64,000 nucleotides of DNA from Prosapia bicincta (lineage: Eukaryota > Arthropoda > Insecta > Hemiptera > Cercopidae): assembly GCA_036971475.1 (NCBI GenBank), contig JBAIZL010000007.1, forward strand, positions 26,716,947-26,780,946, written 5' to 3'. The number at the start of each line of letters is the position of its first letter. Position 1 is the first letter of the stretch. Under the pieces are notes generated by a model. The model made no database searches. It saw nothing but the letters and a program-made list of their open reading frames with translations, and was not told where the DNA came from. Positions 14,200 to 26,169 of this stretch are shown piece by piece. Position numbers and translations under genes: made by a program.

Positions 14200-15545
14200 A
14201 TGTATTTACATCGCACCATTATGTAAATTGTAGATACTATTATGTATATTATATGTTCTTGATCATGTATTGTATATTTACTTATATTTTAATTTTTTGC
14301 ATTTAATATGTATATATCATGTACATTATATGTACGTGATATTATGTATTTATAGTGCACTATTTTGTACGTTATAGGTACTATTATGTATATTATATGT
14401 TCTTGATCATGTATTGTATATTTACTTATATTTTAATTTTTTGCATTTAATATGTATATATCATGTACATTATATGTACGTGATATTATGTATTTATAGT
14501 GCACTATTTTGTACGTTATAGGTACTATTATGTATATTATATGTTCTTGATCATGTATTGTATATTTACTTATATTTTAATTTTTTGCATTTAATATGTA
14601 TATATCATGTACATTATATGTACGTGATATTATGTATTTATAGTGCACTATTTTGTACGTTATAGGTACTATTATGTATATTATATGTTCTTGATCATGT
14701 ATTGTATATTTACTTATATTTTAATTTTTTGCATTTAATATGTATATATCATGTACATTATATGTACGTGATATTATGTATTTATAGTGCACTATTTTGT
14801 ACGTTATAGGTACTATTATGTATATTATATGTTCTTGATCATGTATTGTATATTTACTTATATTTTAATTTTTTGCATTTAATATGTATATATCATGTAC
14901 ATTATATGTACGTGATATTATGTATTTATAGTGCACTATTTTGTACGTTATAGGTACTATTATGTATATTATATGTTCTTGATCATGTATTGTATATTTA
15001 CTTATATTTTAATTTTTTGCATTTAATATGTATATATCATGTACATTATATGTACGTGATATTATGTATTTATAGTGCACTATTTTGTACGTTATAGGTA
15101 CTATTATGTATATTATATGTTCTTGATCATGTATTGTATATTTACTTATATTTTAATTTTTTGCATTTAATATGTATATATCATGTACATTATATGTACG
15201 TGATATTATGTATTTATAGTGCACTATTTTGTACGTTATAGGTACTATTATGTATATTATATGTTCTTGATCATGTATTGTATATTTACTTATATTTTAA
15301 TTTTTTGCATTTAATATGTATATATCATGTACATTATATGTACGTGATATTATGTATTTATAGTGCACTATTTTGTACGTTATAGGTACTATTATGTATA
15401 TTATATGTTCTTGATCATGTATTGTATATTTACTTATATTTTAATTTTTTGCATTTAATATGTATATATCATGTACATTATATGTACGTGATATTATGTA
15501 TTTATAGTGCACTATTTTGTACGTTATAGGTACTATTGTGTATAT
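14200..15545. repeat. 144-bp AT-rich satellite (about 9 near-identical copies)
   Basis: TCTTGATCATGTATTG recurs at 14257, 14401 and 14545, giving a 144-bp period. Interior copies look identical by eye; only the last has a base change (ACTATTGTG). It is related to the neighbouring 187-bp family by shared TATTATGTA and ATGTACATTATATGTACGTGAT phrases. Confidence 0.94.
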
Positions 15546-16364
15546 TATATGTACCTGGTCATGTATTATAATTTTACAATACACTAATATGCATAATATA
15601 GGCTTTTATTATGTACATTACGTATTTACTATGTACGTAATCAAATATTATGTATTTACATTGCACTATTGTATAAATTATGGTAACTAATATGTATATC
15701 ATTTGTAAGTGATCATCTAATGTATATTATTTTTCACTATTGTGCATAATATTGTTACGTATTATGTACATTACATTTACGTGATCAAGTATTATAATTT
15801 TACATTTCCCTATTATGTATATTATATGTACGGGATCATGTATTATATATTTATATTTCAATAATTGACATATTATTGGTATCTTTTATGTACATTGCAT
15901 GTACTTGATCAAGTAATATGTATGATGAGATGTATAATGTGTATATATTTCACGTATTGAAAATGCGACATTGAAAGTGTTTGTGTTACTACAAAACCTA
16001 GAAATAGTGTAACATACAAGACTAATAACAATATAGATGTGATACTATGTGTAATAATTTTCTCGCGGAATAACAATATTTTTCCCTGGATCTTTGTTAA
16101 ACTATCGTCAAAATTTAAAATGGTTAGAATCTGAATGTTTTTAAAGGTCCAAATTCTTCTATAAAACGAATCTATTTTGCAGATACATCTTTTACCTCCA
16201 GTTTTTAACCTCCATCCTTAAACATCTCTTACTGTAGCGGCTTAACTTGGCCTTTTATGTGGCCAAATATGATTCTAGTTTTACCTAAATTAATAAACTG
16301 TAAATTACAAAAGTATAGTAACCAATCACTTAATGGCAAAGACATATTGACTAGTAACACTTGT
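15546..16364. other. Decayed AT satellite, then unremarkable noncoding sequence
   Basis: To about 15930 the sequence is a degenerate continuation of the preceding AT-rich repeats. After that nothing is recognised. Confidence 0.5.
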
Positions 16365-16525
16365 AAATATGTTACACTTGCCTATAGTAGCACTTACTTT
16401 GGTGATTGTTGAAGACGGTCGTTTCGGGAGATGCGTCCCATTGTGTACTCCGACCGTAGTTAACATTATAAAAATAAGTGCTACTATCGGCAAGTTTAAT
16501 ATATTTACAAGTGATTTTAGTTAAA
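16365..16525. mobile_element. Foldback element with hairpin-GAAAC motif
   Basis: Inverted repeat: CTTGCCTATAGTAGCACTTA at 16377 mirrors TAAGTGCTACTATCGGCAAG at about 16475. On the minus strand GGGAC-GCAT-CTCCC-GAAACG occupies about 16420-16440. Same family as 11440-11564 and 29225-29350. Confidence 0.6.
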
Positions 16526-18814
16526 ACTAGTAGCTCACGTGATGATGGAGTCAACTAAGACGTATTTACTTTTGTTTCTTGTGGATATGGTTACAAGTCA
16601 GGTAAACATAACCTTCGATAACCTAATCTTTGGAATCAAGGTTTAAAAATAAAATTACTGATTACCTTGTCTTCCCTGGCATGTCCGTCACTGGCGTCGC
16701 AGCGGTCCCAGGTTATGTCTTTCTACACAGAGTGCGCCTAATTGACTGAGGTATTGATAATGTTCATGATCTAGAGGCCTTCAGTTTGGCGCATGCTCCT
16801 ACGTCATTCGATAGCTAACTGACCAAACGCCTCAAGCCGTATTTGACAATTTTAGGTCACGAAATTTGAATTTCAATTGTGCATTGAAGGGCCGTGTTTG
16901 TTGGAGTGTGTTTGTTTTGCAATTGATAGAGTTTTGCCATTGACGTTTGACCGTTTTTGTTCATCGCAAAGAGGATTCGAGCTTAGATAGCTGTGATGAC
17001 GTGACCTTTGCTGACATAAAATAGCTTTATAACGTTTTCACTGAGTTCTCATATCTCACGCTTTTGTTACACCAAAACACGCTTTCTTAGGCCAAAACAG
17101 TTTTGAGGAAGGGCTTCTCTCAGCCGAGTAAAGAGAGACATTTCAACAAAAACTCGCAACACAGGCGTTTCTCTAGACCTTGGACTTATATACGCTGAAA
17201 TTAATTTCATAATTTACATTCAAAAGAAGCGATTGCCATTTTTTAAGATAAATTCTAATTTTTGATAAATTTTCGTACTGTCGTAATAGGTTGCAGTGAA
17301 TGGACCTTAGGGCTTTGTCAACCAAAAAGGCCCACCAAGAACTACAGTAGGAAAGGGGACAGAAAGGAACTGCGAAAGTGTTCAAGAAATCAGCAAGCGG
17401 ATTATTTATAAACCCCGAGGCTATGGTCGAGTTGCGCAAGTGGACCCAAGGTCAATTATTCACGGAGTTTAGCGCAGGCCTACCCTCTGAGGAAGAGAGT
17501 ATTACATTGTAAATTCTATGGTGTACAAGGATTTTTATGTCACACACTAATAACAAGTTTACTATTAACCGATAGTTTAAGCTGTTTACTATGACGAGAA
17601 GGAATTCGGTCATAAATTGCTTGTTACATTTTCATTGAGAATTACTTTGGAAATTGCCTGCATTTATAACATCTCTCTATTCGCTATTACGTAAAAAACA
17701 TTTAACTAGCCTTACGTTACCTAAATGTGTAGTTTATTAAATACAAAATGGTTTATATATTCAATTTATAATTCAAGAAAATATTTATTATAATGTTTTA
17801 ATTATTTTTTGTTCATTGTAAGTTATAACTTTTACTTTACATTTTTACTTTTACTTTACATTTTTGCCATACGATACGATTAGTAGGCTGCGCAGTTGTA
17901 CACTACCTTCTACTCAACCACCTGCGCAATTCGACCAATTAGTTAGGGTAGTTCTTGAATTCTGAGAATGATTTTGCGCAGTTCGACCGCGCCGTGGGAA
18001 AGGTAGCATATATACGATCACTTCAAGGTTTGGCTATTGCTATTGAATTAGAATCTTTCTACCCCCGTAGAAATATTGGTGGACGCGTGTCTTTTTACAA
18101 AGGCACTTTCACTAACCAGTTACACCTATACAAAGTGACGTGTCAAGTGAATACACACCAAAATTATTATAAAAAATTGATAATAAGTTGATTAAACTTG
18201 AACGAATATTTCTCTTCATATACCCAGATGCTTACCTATTCAAAACACACATTCACATAATATTCTTTTATATCTTAATCTTCAAGTACATTTGACTATT
18301 TATACACTCATTGAGGATTTTTTGCTCTGAAAAACTCGTGATACAGTTTATGGTTTAACGAAAACATATTTCTCCATACGTATCCATCGAATGCATGAAA
18401 AAAGCGACCATCTCGGAATGTGCAGTATAAGCGGCCAAACTACCCCTACCGCAGCCAAGGTCAATCATCCAAGGAAAACCAAATATGAGATGCGCGAATA
18501 AGCGGCCAAACTACCCCTACCTTAGTCAAGGTCATTCATCCAAGGAAAACCAAACATGGGATGCGCGAAATAAGCGACCAAGCTACACTTCCACTACCCA
18601 TTACAGTTAAACTTGGAAGGAAAACGAAGACATCTCAAGTATAAGAAAGTGGATACAGCTATTGAAAAAACAAGAAGAAAATGGTGACATAAAGGCTTGT
18701 CTCATTACTCTCTCCTGCCTTCTAAACCTGGATTTAGTAGACGATCATAAAAAAGAGAAACATACAAAAATATAGAAATAAATATAAACCAATGTAAATA
18801 TTTGAAAATAAATA
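16526..18814. other. Noncoding, nothing recognised
   Basis: Frames of 88 codons (17173-17439, minus) and 78 codons (17955-18191, plus) have no recognisable domain. A direct repeat of GCGGCCAAACTACCCCTACC lies at about 18431 and 18501. Confidence 0.45.
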
Positions 18815-20508
18815 TATTATAAAACACTATAAAACGTTACAAACATTATAAAACACTATAAAACGTTACAAACATTATAAAACACTATAAAACGTTACAA
18901 ACATTATAAAACACTATAAAACGTTACAAACATTATAAAACACTATAAAACGTTACAAACATTATAAAACACTATAAAACGTTACAAACATTATAAAACA
19001 CTATAAAACGTTACAAACATTATAAAACGTTACAAACATTATAAAACACTATAAAACGTTAAAAACATTATAAAACACTATAAAACGTTACAAACATTAT
19101 AAAACACTATAAAACGTTACAAACATTATAAAACACTATAAAACGTTAAAAACATTATAAAACACTATAAAACGTTAAAAGCATTATAAAACACTATAAA
19201 ACGTTAAAAACATTGTAAAACACTATAAAACGTTACAAACATTATAAAACACTATAAAACGATACACACATTATAAAACACTATAAAACGTTACAAACAT
19301 TATAAAACACTATAAAACGTTACAAACATTATAAAACACTATAAAACGTTACAAACATTATAAAACACTATAAAACGTTACCAACATTATAGAACACTAT
19401 AAAACGTTACAAACATTATAAAACACTATAAAACGTTACAAACATTATAAAACACTATAAAACACTATAAAACGTTACAAACATTATAAAACACTATAAA
19501 ACGTTACAAACATTATAAAACACTATAAAACGTTACAAACATTATAAGACACTATAAAACGTTAACAACATTATAAGACACTATAAAACGTTAAAAACAT
19601 TATAAGACACTATAAAACGTTACAAACATTATAAAACACTATAAAACGTTACAAACATTATAAAACACTATAAAACGCTACAAACATTATAAAACGTTAC
19701 AAACATTATAAAACACTATAAAACGTTACAAACATTATAAAACACTATAAAACGTTACAAACATTATAAAACACTATAAAACGTTACAAACATTATAAAA
19801 CACTATAAAACGTTACAAACATTATAAAACGTTAAAAACATTATAAAACACTATAAAACGTTACAAACATTATAAAACACTATAAAACGATACAAACATT
19901 ATAAAACACTATAAAACGTTAAAAACATTATAAAACACTATAAAACGATACAAACATTATAAAACACTATAAAACGTTACAAACATTATAAAACACTATA
20001 AAACGTTACAAACATTATAAAACACTATAAAACGTTACAAACATTATAAAACACTGTAAAACGTTACAAACATTATAAAACACTATAAAACGTTACAAAC
20101 ATTATAAAACACTATAAAACGTTACAAACATTATAAAACACTATAAAACGTTACAAACATTATAAAACACTATAAAACGTTACAAACATTATAAAACGTT
20201 ACAAACATTATAAAACACTATAAAACGTTACAAACATTATAAAACACTATAAAACGTTACAAACATTATAAAACACTATAAAACGTTACAAACATTATAA
20301 AACACTATAAAACGTTACAAACATTATAAAACACTATAAAACGTTACAAACATTATAAAACACTATAAAAACGTTACAAACATTATAAAACACTACAAAA
20401 CGTTACAAACATTATAAAACACTATAAAACGTTACAAACATTATAAAACACTATAAAACGTTACAAACATTATAAAACACTATAAAACGTTACAAACATT
20501 ATAAAACA
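18815..20508. repeat. 29-bp satellite (about 58 copies)
   Basis: Monomer ACAAACATTATAAAACACTATAAAACGTT with few variants (ACGATAC, AAGACACT). A shortened form lacking the CACTATAAAA half appears at several places (for example 19021, 19689, 19827), so the monomer is itself built from two TATAAAAC half-units. Confidence 0.96.
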
Positions 20509-20779
20509 TAAACAACCATTGACGAAGGTTTTTTAAGGCTGATTTTAAACACACACAAATGATAGAATTGGTTCATCATTTATTAGTCCAACACCTGGTT
20601 GAAGTGTGATGGAAATCAGAAAACAATAAAAAAAATCTAACAGTTCAAACTCTCTTACGAAGAGTGTGGAATACACAGAGCAGGTATAATTCTGTGATGG
20701 TCTCTCATTTCACTGAACATTAAAACTTTAGGCGTAGGTAGAAAATCCGTAATGGTCGCTTTTTTCGCGACACCTATTC

Positions 20780-21112
20780 ATCGGTGTCGTGCCACTTGCA
20801 ACCGTGCCAGTTGCGACCCGTACTACTTATCTCTCAACTATATACTTATTTTACTTTATCCAATGCCAGATCTTGGCATTTCTGCCATTCTCCTCCTTGC
20901 CTCCCAGTACAGACAATGCTAGATTCACTCTTCCACATCTTGCAATGCTGTGCAATTCTGAAGATGTGGAGCGTCCATCTTTTGACGGTTGCACAGAGGG
21001 CAAATATCTGAGGCTGCTAACCCTATTTTATATAGGTGGGCTTGCAGATAGTTATGGCCCGTAAGCATTCTGAATCTGGCAACAGCTTCCACTCTAGGTA
21101 GGCTATGTGGTA
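20780..21112 (-). pseudogene. Jockey-like LINE relic: RNase H tail and zinc-knuckle region
   Basis: The minus strand reads VARFRMLTGHNYLQAHLYKI followed by GLAASDICPLCN, RQKMDAPHLQNC and TALQD. This is the signature after the RNase H domain of many arthropod non-LTR retrotransposons: a LTGHDYL-type motif, then a CPLC...H....C cluster. The upstream RNase H, reverse transcriptase and endonuclease are absent, so this is a 5'-truncated dead copy. The open frame carries on leftward into unrelated sequence. Compare the similar relic at 55639-56515. Confidence 0.75.
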
Positions 21113-21221
21113 TTAGCACTGTGTGCGCCAGACCCATACATATCTTTCCAGCGCCCATTTCATTTTGGCTTTCCCTTGTTTTTTCATTGATTGTAGATTC
21201 AATCAGGACATCCGTCGTTGG

Positions 21222-21385
21222 ACATCTTGGCATACCATACGACAATAGTAAAGAGCCAGCAATGGCACAAGAGGTCCGGGTCGTCGCAGGATATCTTGGC
21301 ATACCATACGACAATAGTAAAGAGCCAGCAATGGCACATGAGGTCCGGGCCGTCGCAGGACATCTTGACTGAAGAACGTACGACA
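21222..21385. repeat. 69-bp tandem repeat (2.3 copies)
   Basis: CATCTTGGCATACCATACGA starts at 21223, its second copy is 69 bp on (21292), and a third diverged copy begins at 21361. The repeat produces the open frames seen here on both strands. Confidence 0.85.
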
Positions 21386-21759
21386 ATGGTATAAAGCCAG
21401 CAAAAGGATGATGATTGCCAACGTTTGGTAAGACACGGCACACAAACAAGAAGAAGATCATCGCCTTCAATGACCAACATATAACCAACTTTTCAAAACC
21501 TGACTAATCCACAGTAATTAGAAAAATGAAGGTTAAACCTTAAGTCCCAAAGAATCCTTGAACACCGTCATGTGGGATCGCTTAGCTAAATTTACACTAA
21601 TTTATACTGCATCAAATGCAGTAATCTCTTACACAGAGGGTCACGAAAGTGGCAATACCATTACTGTTACCAAACAACTTGGAATTGTGGGAGATGTTGT
21701 TTTTATACATTCGACAGTGTCTTATGCGGAAAGTGTAAAGACAGACAGATGGTAAATAA

Positions 21760-22190
21760 AATAGGAATGGTGGCAAGGGTGACAAAAAGAAGTGTATCGG
21801 GTCTTCACATTTTGATTGATGAAGATGAAAAACCAGTCAATGTATACTCTGGAATGACTAAAGTGTATGGTGAAAGTTGTATTCGTAGAATAGTCCAAAA
21901 TGATCGAGAATCAGTGACTGATGAACACCGTTCTGCCAAGCCTATTAAACTTAACTTTCTCACTTGAAACTCGAACTGACATAAGTCGTGTGAATAAACA
22001 GCCAAACTACTCAGGTATGCTTTGGAACAAGCTGAAGCTAGTCACGAGAGAGGAACGTGGATCTCAGAGGAGAGGCGATTCTCCTGCAGGACAACGAACG
22101 TCCTCATGTTGCCTACTTAACCCGTGAAACACTCGACAGAATGGACTGGGAGGTACTAACTCATCCACTACCATTTGTTTGGGCCACTGA
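21760..22190 (+). pseudogene. Mariner transposase relic, N-terminal and second-Asp parts
   Basis: Two blocks of one decayed mariner-type transposase. The first (about 21800-21955) reads EDEKPVNVYSGMTKVYGESC, then RESVTDEHRSAKPI: the end of the HTH domain and the (G)RESVEDDxRSGRP linker of mariner proteins, with part of the W.RF segment lost. The second (about 22078-22190, same strand) reads AILLQDNERPHVAYLTRETL, then DRMDWEVLTHPLPF: the second catalytic Asp motif (QDNxRPHV) and the region after it. The sequence from WEV onward lacks the usual SPDLAPSD block with the third Asp. Between the two blocks the catalytic first-Asp region is not recognisable. The gene continues, after an amplified array, at 25640-25830. 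Confidence 0.8.
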
Positions 22191-25100
22191 ATGAAGCATT
22201 ACGTACGACGAAGTTCCAGGATACCGCACGTCCTCACGTTGACCACTAATCCTGTGAAACACTCGATAGAATGGACGAGAGGTACTACCTCATCCACTAC
22301 CATTGTTTCAGCCACTGAAGGAGGTACTACGTATGAAGACGTTCCAGGATACCGCACGTCTTCAAGTTGCTCATTAATCCTGTGAAAACCATCGATAGAA
22401 TGGACGGGAGGTACTACCTCATCCCCTACCAATTGTTTGAGCCACTGAAGGAGGCATTACGTATGAAGAAGTTCCAGGATACCGCACGTCTTCACGTTTC
22501 CCACTAATCCTGTGAAACCATCGATAGAATGGACGGAAGGTACTGCCTCATCCACTACCATTTGTTTGAGCCACTGAAGGAAGCATTACGTTGGATGAAG
22601 TTCCAGGATAATGCACGTATCACGCCGTTCAATTATCCCGTGAAACACTCGACAGAATGAACTGGAGGTACTACCTCATCCCCTACCATTTGTTTGAGCC
22701 ACTGAAGGAGTCCTTACGTATAAAGATGTTCCAGGATACCGCACGTCTTCACGTTGACCATTAATCCTGTGAAACCATCGATAGAATGGACGGGAGGTAC
22801 TGCCTCATCCACTACCATTTGTTTGAGCCACTGAAGGAGTCCTTACGTATGAAGATGTTCCAGGATACCGCACGTCTTCACGTTGCCCACTAATCCTGTG
22901 AAACCATCGATAGAATGGACGGGAGGTACTGCCTTATCCCCTACCAATTGTTTGAGCCACTGAAGGAGGCATTACGTATGAAGATGTTCCAGGATACCGC
23001 ACGTCTTCACGTTGCCACCTAATCCTGTGAAACCATCGATAGAATGAACGGGAGGTACTGTCTCATCCCCTACCAATTGTTTGAGCCACTGAAGGAAGCA
23101 TTACGTATGAAGAAGTTCCAGGATACTTGACGTCTTCAAGTTGCCCACTAATCCTGTGAAACCATCGATAGAATGAACGGGAGGTACTGTCTCATCCACT
23201 ACCAATTGTTTGAGCCACTGAAGGAAGCATTACGTATGAAGAAGTTCCAGGATACTTGACGTCTTCAAGTTGCCCACTAATCCTGTGAAACCATCGATAG
23301 AATGGACGGGAGGTACTGTCTCATCCCCTACCAATTGTTTGAGCCACTGAAGGAAGCATTACGTATGAAGAAGTTCCAGGATACTTGACGTCTTTACGTT
23401 GCCACCTAATCCTGTGAAACCATCGATAGAATGAACGGGAGGTACTACCTCATCCCCTACCAATTGTTTGAGCCACTGAAGGAAGCATTACGTATGAAGA
23501 AGTTCCAGGATACTTGACGTCTTCAAGTTGCCCACTAATCCTGTGAAACCATCGATAGAATGGACGGGAGGTACTGTCTCATCCACTACCAATTGTTTGA
23601 GCCACTGAAGGAGGCATTACGTATGAAGATGTTCCAGGATACCGCACGTCTTCAAGTTGCCCACTAATCCTGTGAAACCATCGATAGAATGAACGGGAGG
23701 TACTGCCTCATCCCCTACCAATTGTTTGAGCCACTGAAGGAAGCATTACGTATGAAGAAGTTCCAGGATACTTGACGTCTTCACGTTGCCACCTAATCCT
23801 GTGAAACCATCGATAGAATGAACGGGAGGTACTACCTCATCCCCTACCAATTGTTTGAGCCACTGAAGGAAGCATTACGTATGAAGAAGTTCCAGGATAC
23901 TTGACGTCTTCAAGTTGCCCACTAATCCTGTGAAACCATCGATAGAATGGACGGGAGGTACTGTCTCATCCACTACCAATTGTTTGAGCCACTGAAGGAA
24001 GCATTACGTATGAAGATGTTCCAGGATACCGCACGTCTTCAAGTTGCCCACTAATCCTGTGAAACCATCGATAGAATGAACGGGAGGTACTGCCTCATCC
24101 CCTACCAATTGTTTGAGCCACTGAAGGAGGCATTACGTATGAAGAAGTTCGAGGATACTTGACGTCTTCAAGTTGCCCACTAATCCTGTGAAACCATCGA
24201 TAGAATGGACGGGAGGTACTGTCTCATCCCCTACCAATTGTTTGAGCCACTGAAGGAAGCATTACGTATGAAGAAGTTCCAGGATACTTGACGTCTTCAA
24301 GTTGCCCACTAATCCTGTGAAACCATCGATAGAATGGACGGGAGGTACTGTCTCATCCCCTACCAATTGTTTGAGCCACTGAAGGAAGCATTAAGTATGA
24401 AGAAGTTCCAGGATACTTGACGTCTTCAAGTTGCCCACTAATCCTGTGAAACCATCGATAGAATGAACGGGAGGTACTGTCTCATCCACTACCATTTGTT
24501 TGAGCCACTGAAGGAGGCATTACGTATGAAGATGTTCCAGGATACCGCACGTCTTCAAGTTGCCCACTAATCCTGTGAAACCATCGATAGAATGAACGGG
24601 AGGTACTGTCTCATCCACTACCAATTGTTTGAGCCACTGAAGGAAGCATTACGTATGAAGAAGTTCCAGGATACTTGACGTCTTCAAGTTGCCCACTAAT
24701 CCTGTGAAACCATCGATAGAATGGACGGGAGGTACTGTCTCATCCCCTACCAATTGTTTGAGCCACTGAAGGAGGCATTACGTATGAAGATGTTCCAGGA
24801 TACCGCACGTCTTCAAGTTGCCCACTAATCCTGTGAAACCATCGATAGAATGAACGGGAGGTACTGTCTCATCCACTACCAATTGTTTGAGCCACTGAAG
24901 GAAGCATTACGTATGAAGAAGTTCCAGGATACCGCACGTCTTCAAGTTGCCCACTAATCCTGTGAAACCATCGATAGAATGGACGGAAGGTACTGCCTCA
25001 TCCACTACCATTTGTTTGAGCCACTGAAGGAGGCATTACGTATGAAGAAGTTCGAGGATACTTGACGTCTTCAAGTTGCCCACTAATCCTGTGAAACCAT

Positions 25101-25700
25101 CGATAGAATGGACGGGAGGTACTGTCTCATCCCCTACCAATTGTTTGAGCCACTGAAGGAAGCATTACGTATGAAGAAGTTCCAGGATACTTGACGTCTT
25201 CAAGTTGCCCACTAATCCTGTGAAACCATCGATAGAATGGACGGGAGGTACTGTCTCATCCCCTACCAATTGTTTGAGCCACTGAAGGAAGCATTACGTA
25301 TGAAGAAGTTCCAGGATACTTGACGTCTTCAAGTTGCCCACTAATCCTGTGAAACCATCGATAGAATGGACGGGAGTTACTGCTTCATCCATTACCATTT
25401 GTTTGAGCCAATGAAGGAGGCATTACGTGGGATGAAGTTCCAGGATAATGCACGTATCACGCTGCCCACTTACCCCGTGAAACACTCGACAGAATGGACA
25501 GGAGGTACTGCCTCATCCCCTACCATTTGTTTGAGCCAATGAAGGAGGCATTACGTGGGATGAAGTTCCAGGATAATGCACGTATCACGCTGCCCACTTA
25601 TCCCGTGAAACCATCGATAAAATGGGGTAGGACGTACTGCCTCATCACTTACCATTTGTTTGGGCCACTGAAAGAGGCATTACAATTGAAGAAGTTTGAG
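22080..25700. repeat. 129-bp satellite derived from a mariner transposase segment (about 28 copies)
   Basis: The monomer is 129 bp (landmark ATCGATAGAATGGACGGGAG). Translated in the plus frame it reads ETIDRMDGRYCLIPYQLFEP then LKEALRMKKFQD, followed by TARLHVAH-like sequence. This is the transposase segment from QDNxRPHV...TRETLDRMDWEV to YHLFGPLKEALxxxKFQD, closed on itself at a shared FQD/LQD point. Edge monomers (22080-22300 and 25430-25730) keep more of the ancestral coding sequence (GPLKEAL, DNARITLPTYPVK). Interior monomers share new stops (ACTTGA, CACTAA). All lack the third catalytic Asp block. Confidence 0.88.
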
Positions 25701-25830
25701 GATAACGATGATGTCAAGACATTTTTGGGAAACTGACTTCGACATAAAGGCAAAGAAATTTTTACAGCCGGTATAAAAGAGGTAGTAACCCGTTGGGATA
25801 GGTGCATAATTGTCGATGGGGACTACGTTT
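25640..25830 (+). pseudogene. Mariner transposase relic, C-terminal part
   Basis: This continues the reading frame out of the last satellite monomer: YHLFGPLKEALQLKKFEDND, DVKTFLGN, a stop at 25734-25736 where the family has Trp, then LRHKGKEIFTAGIKEVVTRW and DRCIIVDGDYV, another stop where the family has Glu, then KREKFCFEDIKFFL. This is the standard mariner C-terminus (GIxxLVxRWDKCIxxxGDYVEK). It lies on the same strand and in the right order after 21760-22190, so the array between them sits inside one transposon copy. Two nonsense changes make it dead. Confidence 0.85.
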
Positions 25831-26169
25831 AAAAACGGGAAAAGTTTTGTTTTGAAGATATCAAGTTTTTCCTCTCCAGGTCAGATTGTGTCTTTCATCG
25901 AATGTTTGTCTGTTGTTTCCCCAACATACACTTTACAAGTTTTAGTGAAAGAAACAACCAAAAGGAAAGAAATGGGCAATTACAATAAAACAAAACAGTC
26001 ACTGTGACTGTGTGTTTACGCTCTATAAGCACCCATTGTCGGTTACTGAGGACGCGGTGAGCCTGGCCTTTGCGGTTGGTCGATTCAGTTCCTGCGGTTA
26101 GTTTCGTGCTAATCTATAGCGACAAATAGATTACACAAAATTCAGAGGAAATTCAGTGCACGTGAAATT
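25831..26169. other. Mariner 3' flank and spacer before the next satellite
   Basis: Probably contains the 3' end of the mariner copy, but no terminal inverted repeat could be matched to a left end. Nothing else recognised. Confidence 0.4.

Noticed and set aside
17955..18191. 78-codon frame (MNSENDFAQFDRAVGK)
   Set aside because: Looks protein-like by eye, but no family, exon borders or second supporting segment could be found.
21841..25830. The mariner-derived array as an expressed repeat protein
   Set aside because: Interior monomers carry shared in-frame TGA and TAA stops, so no long product is possible.
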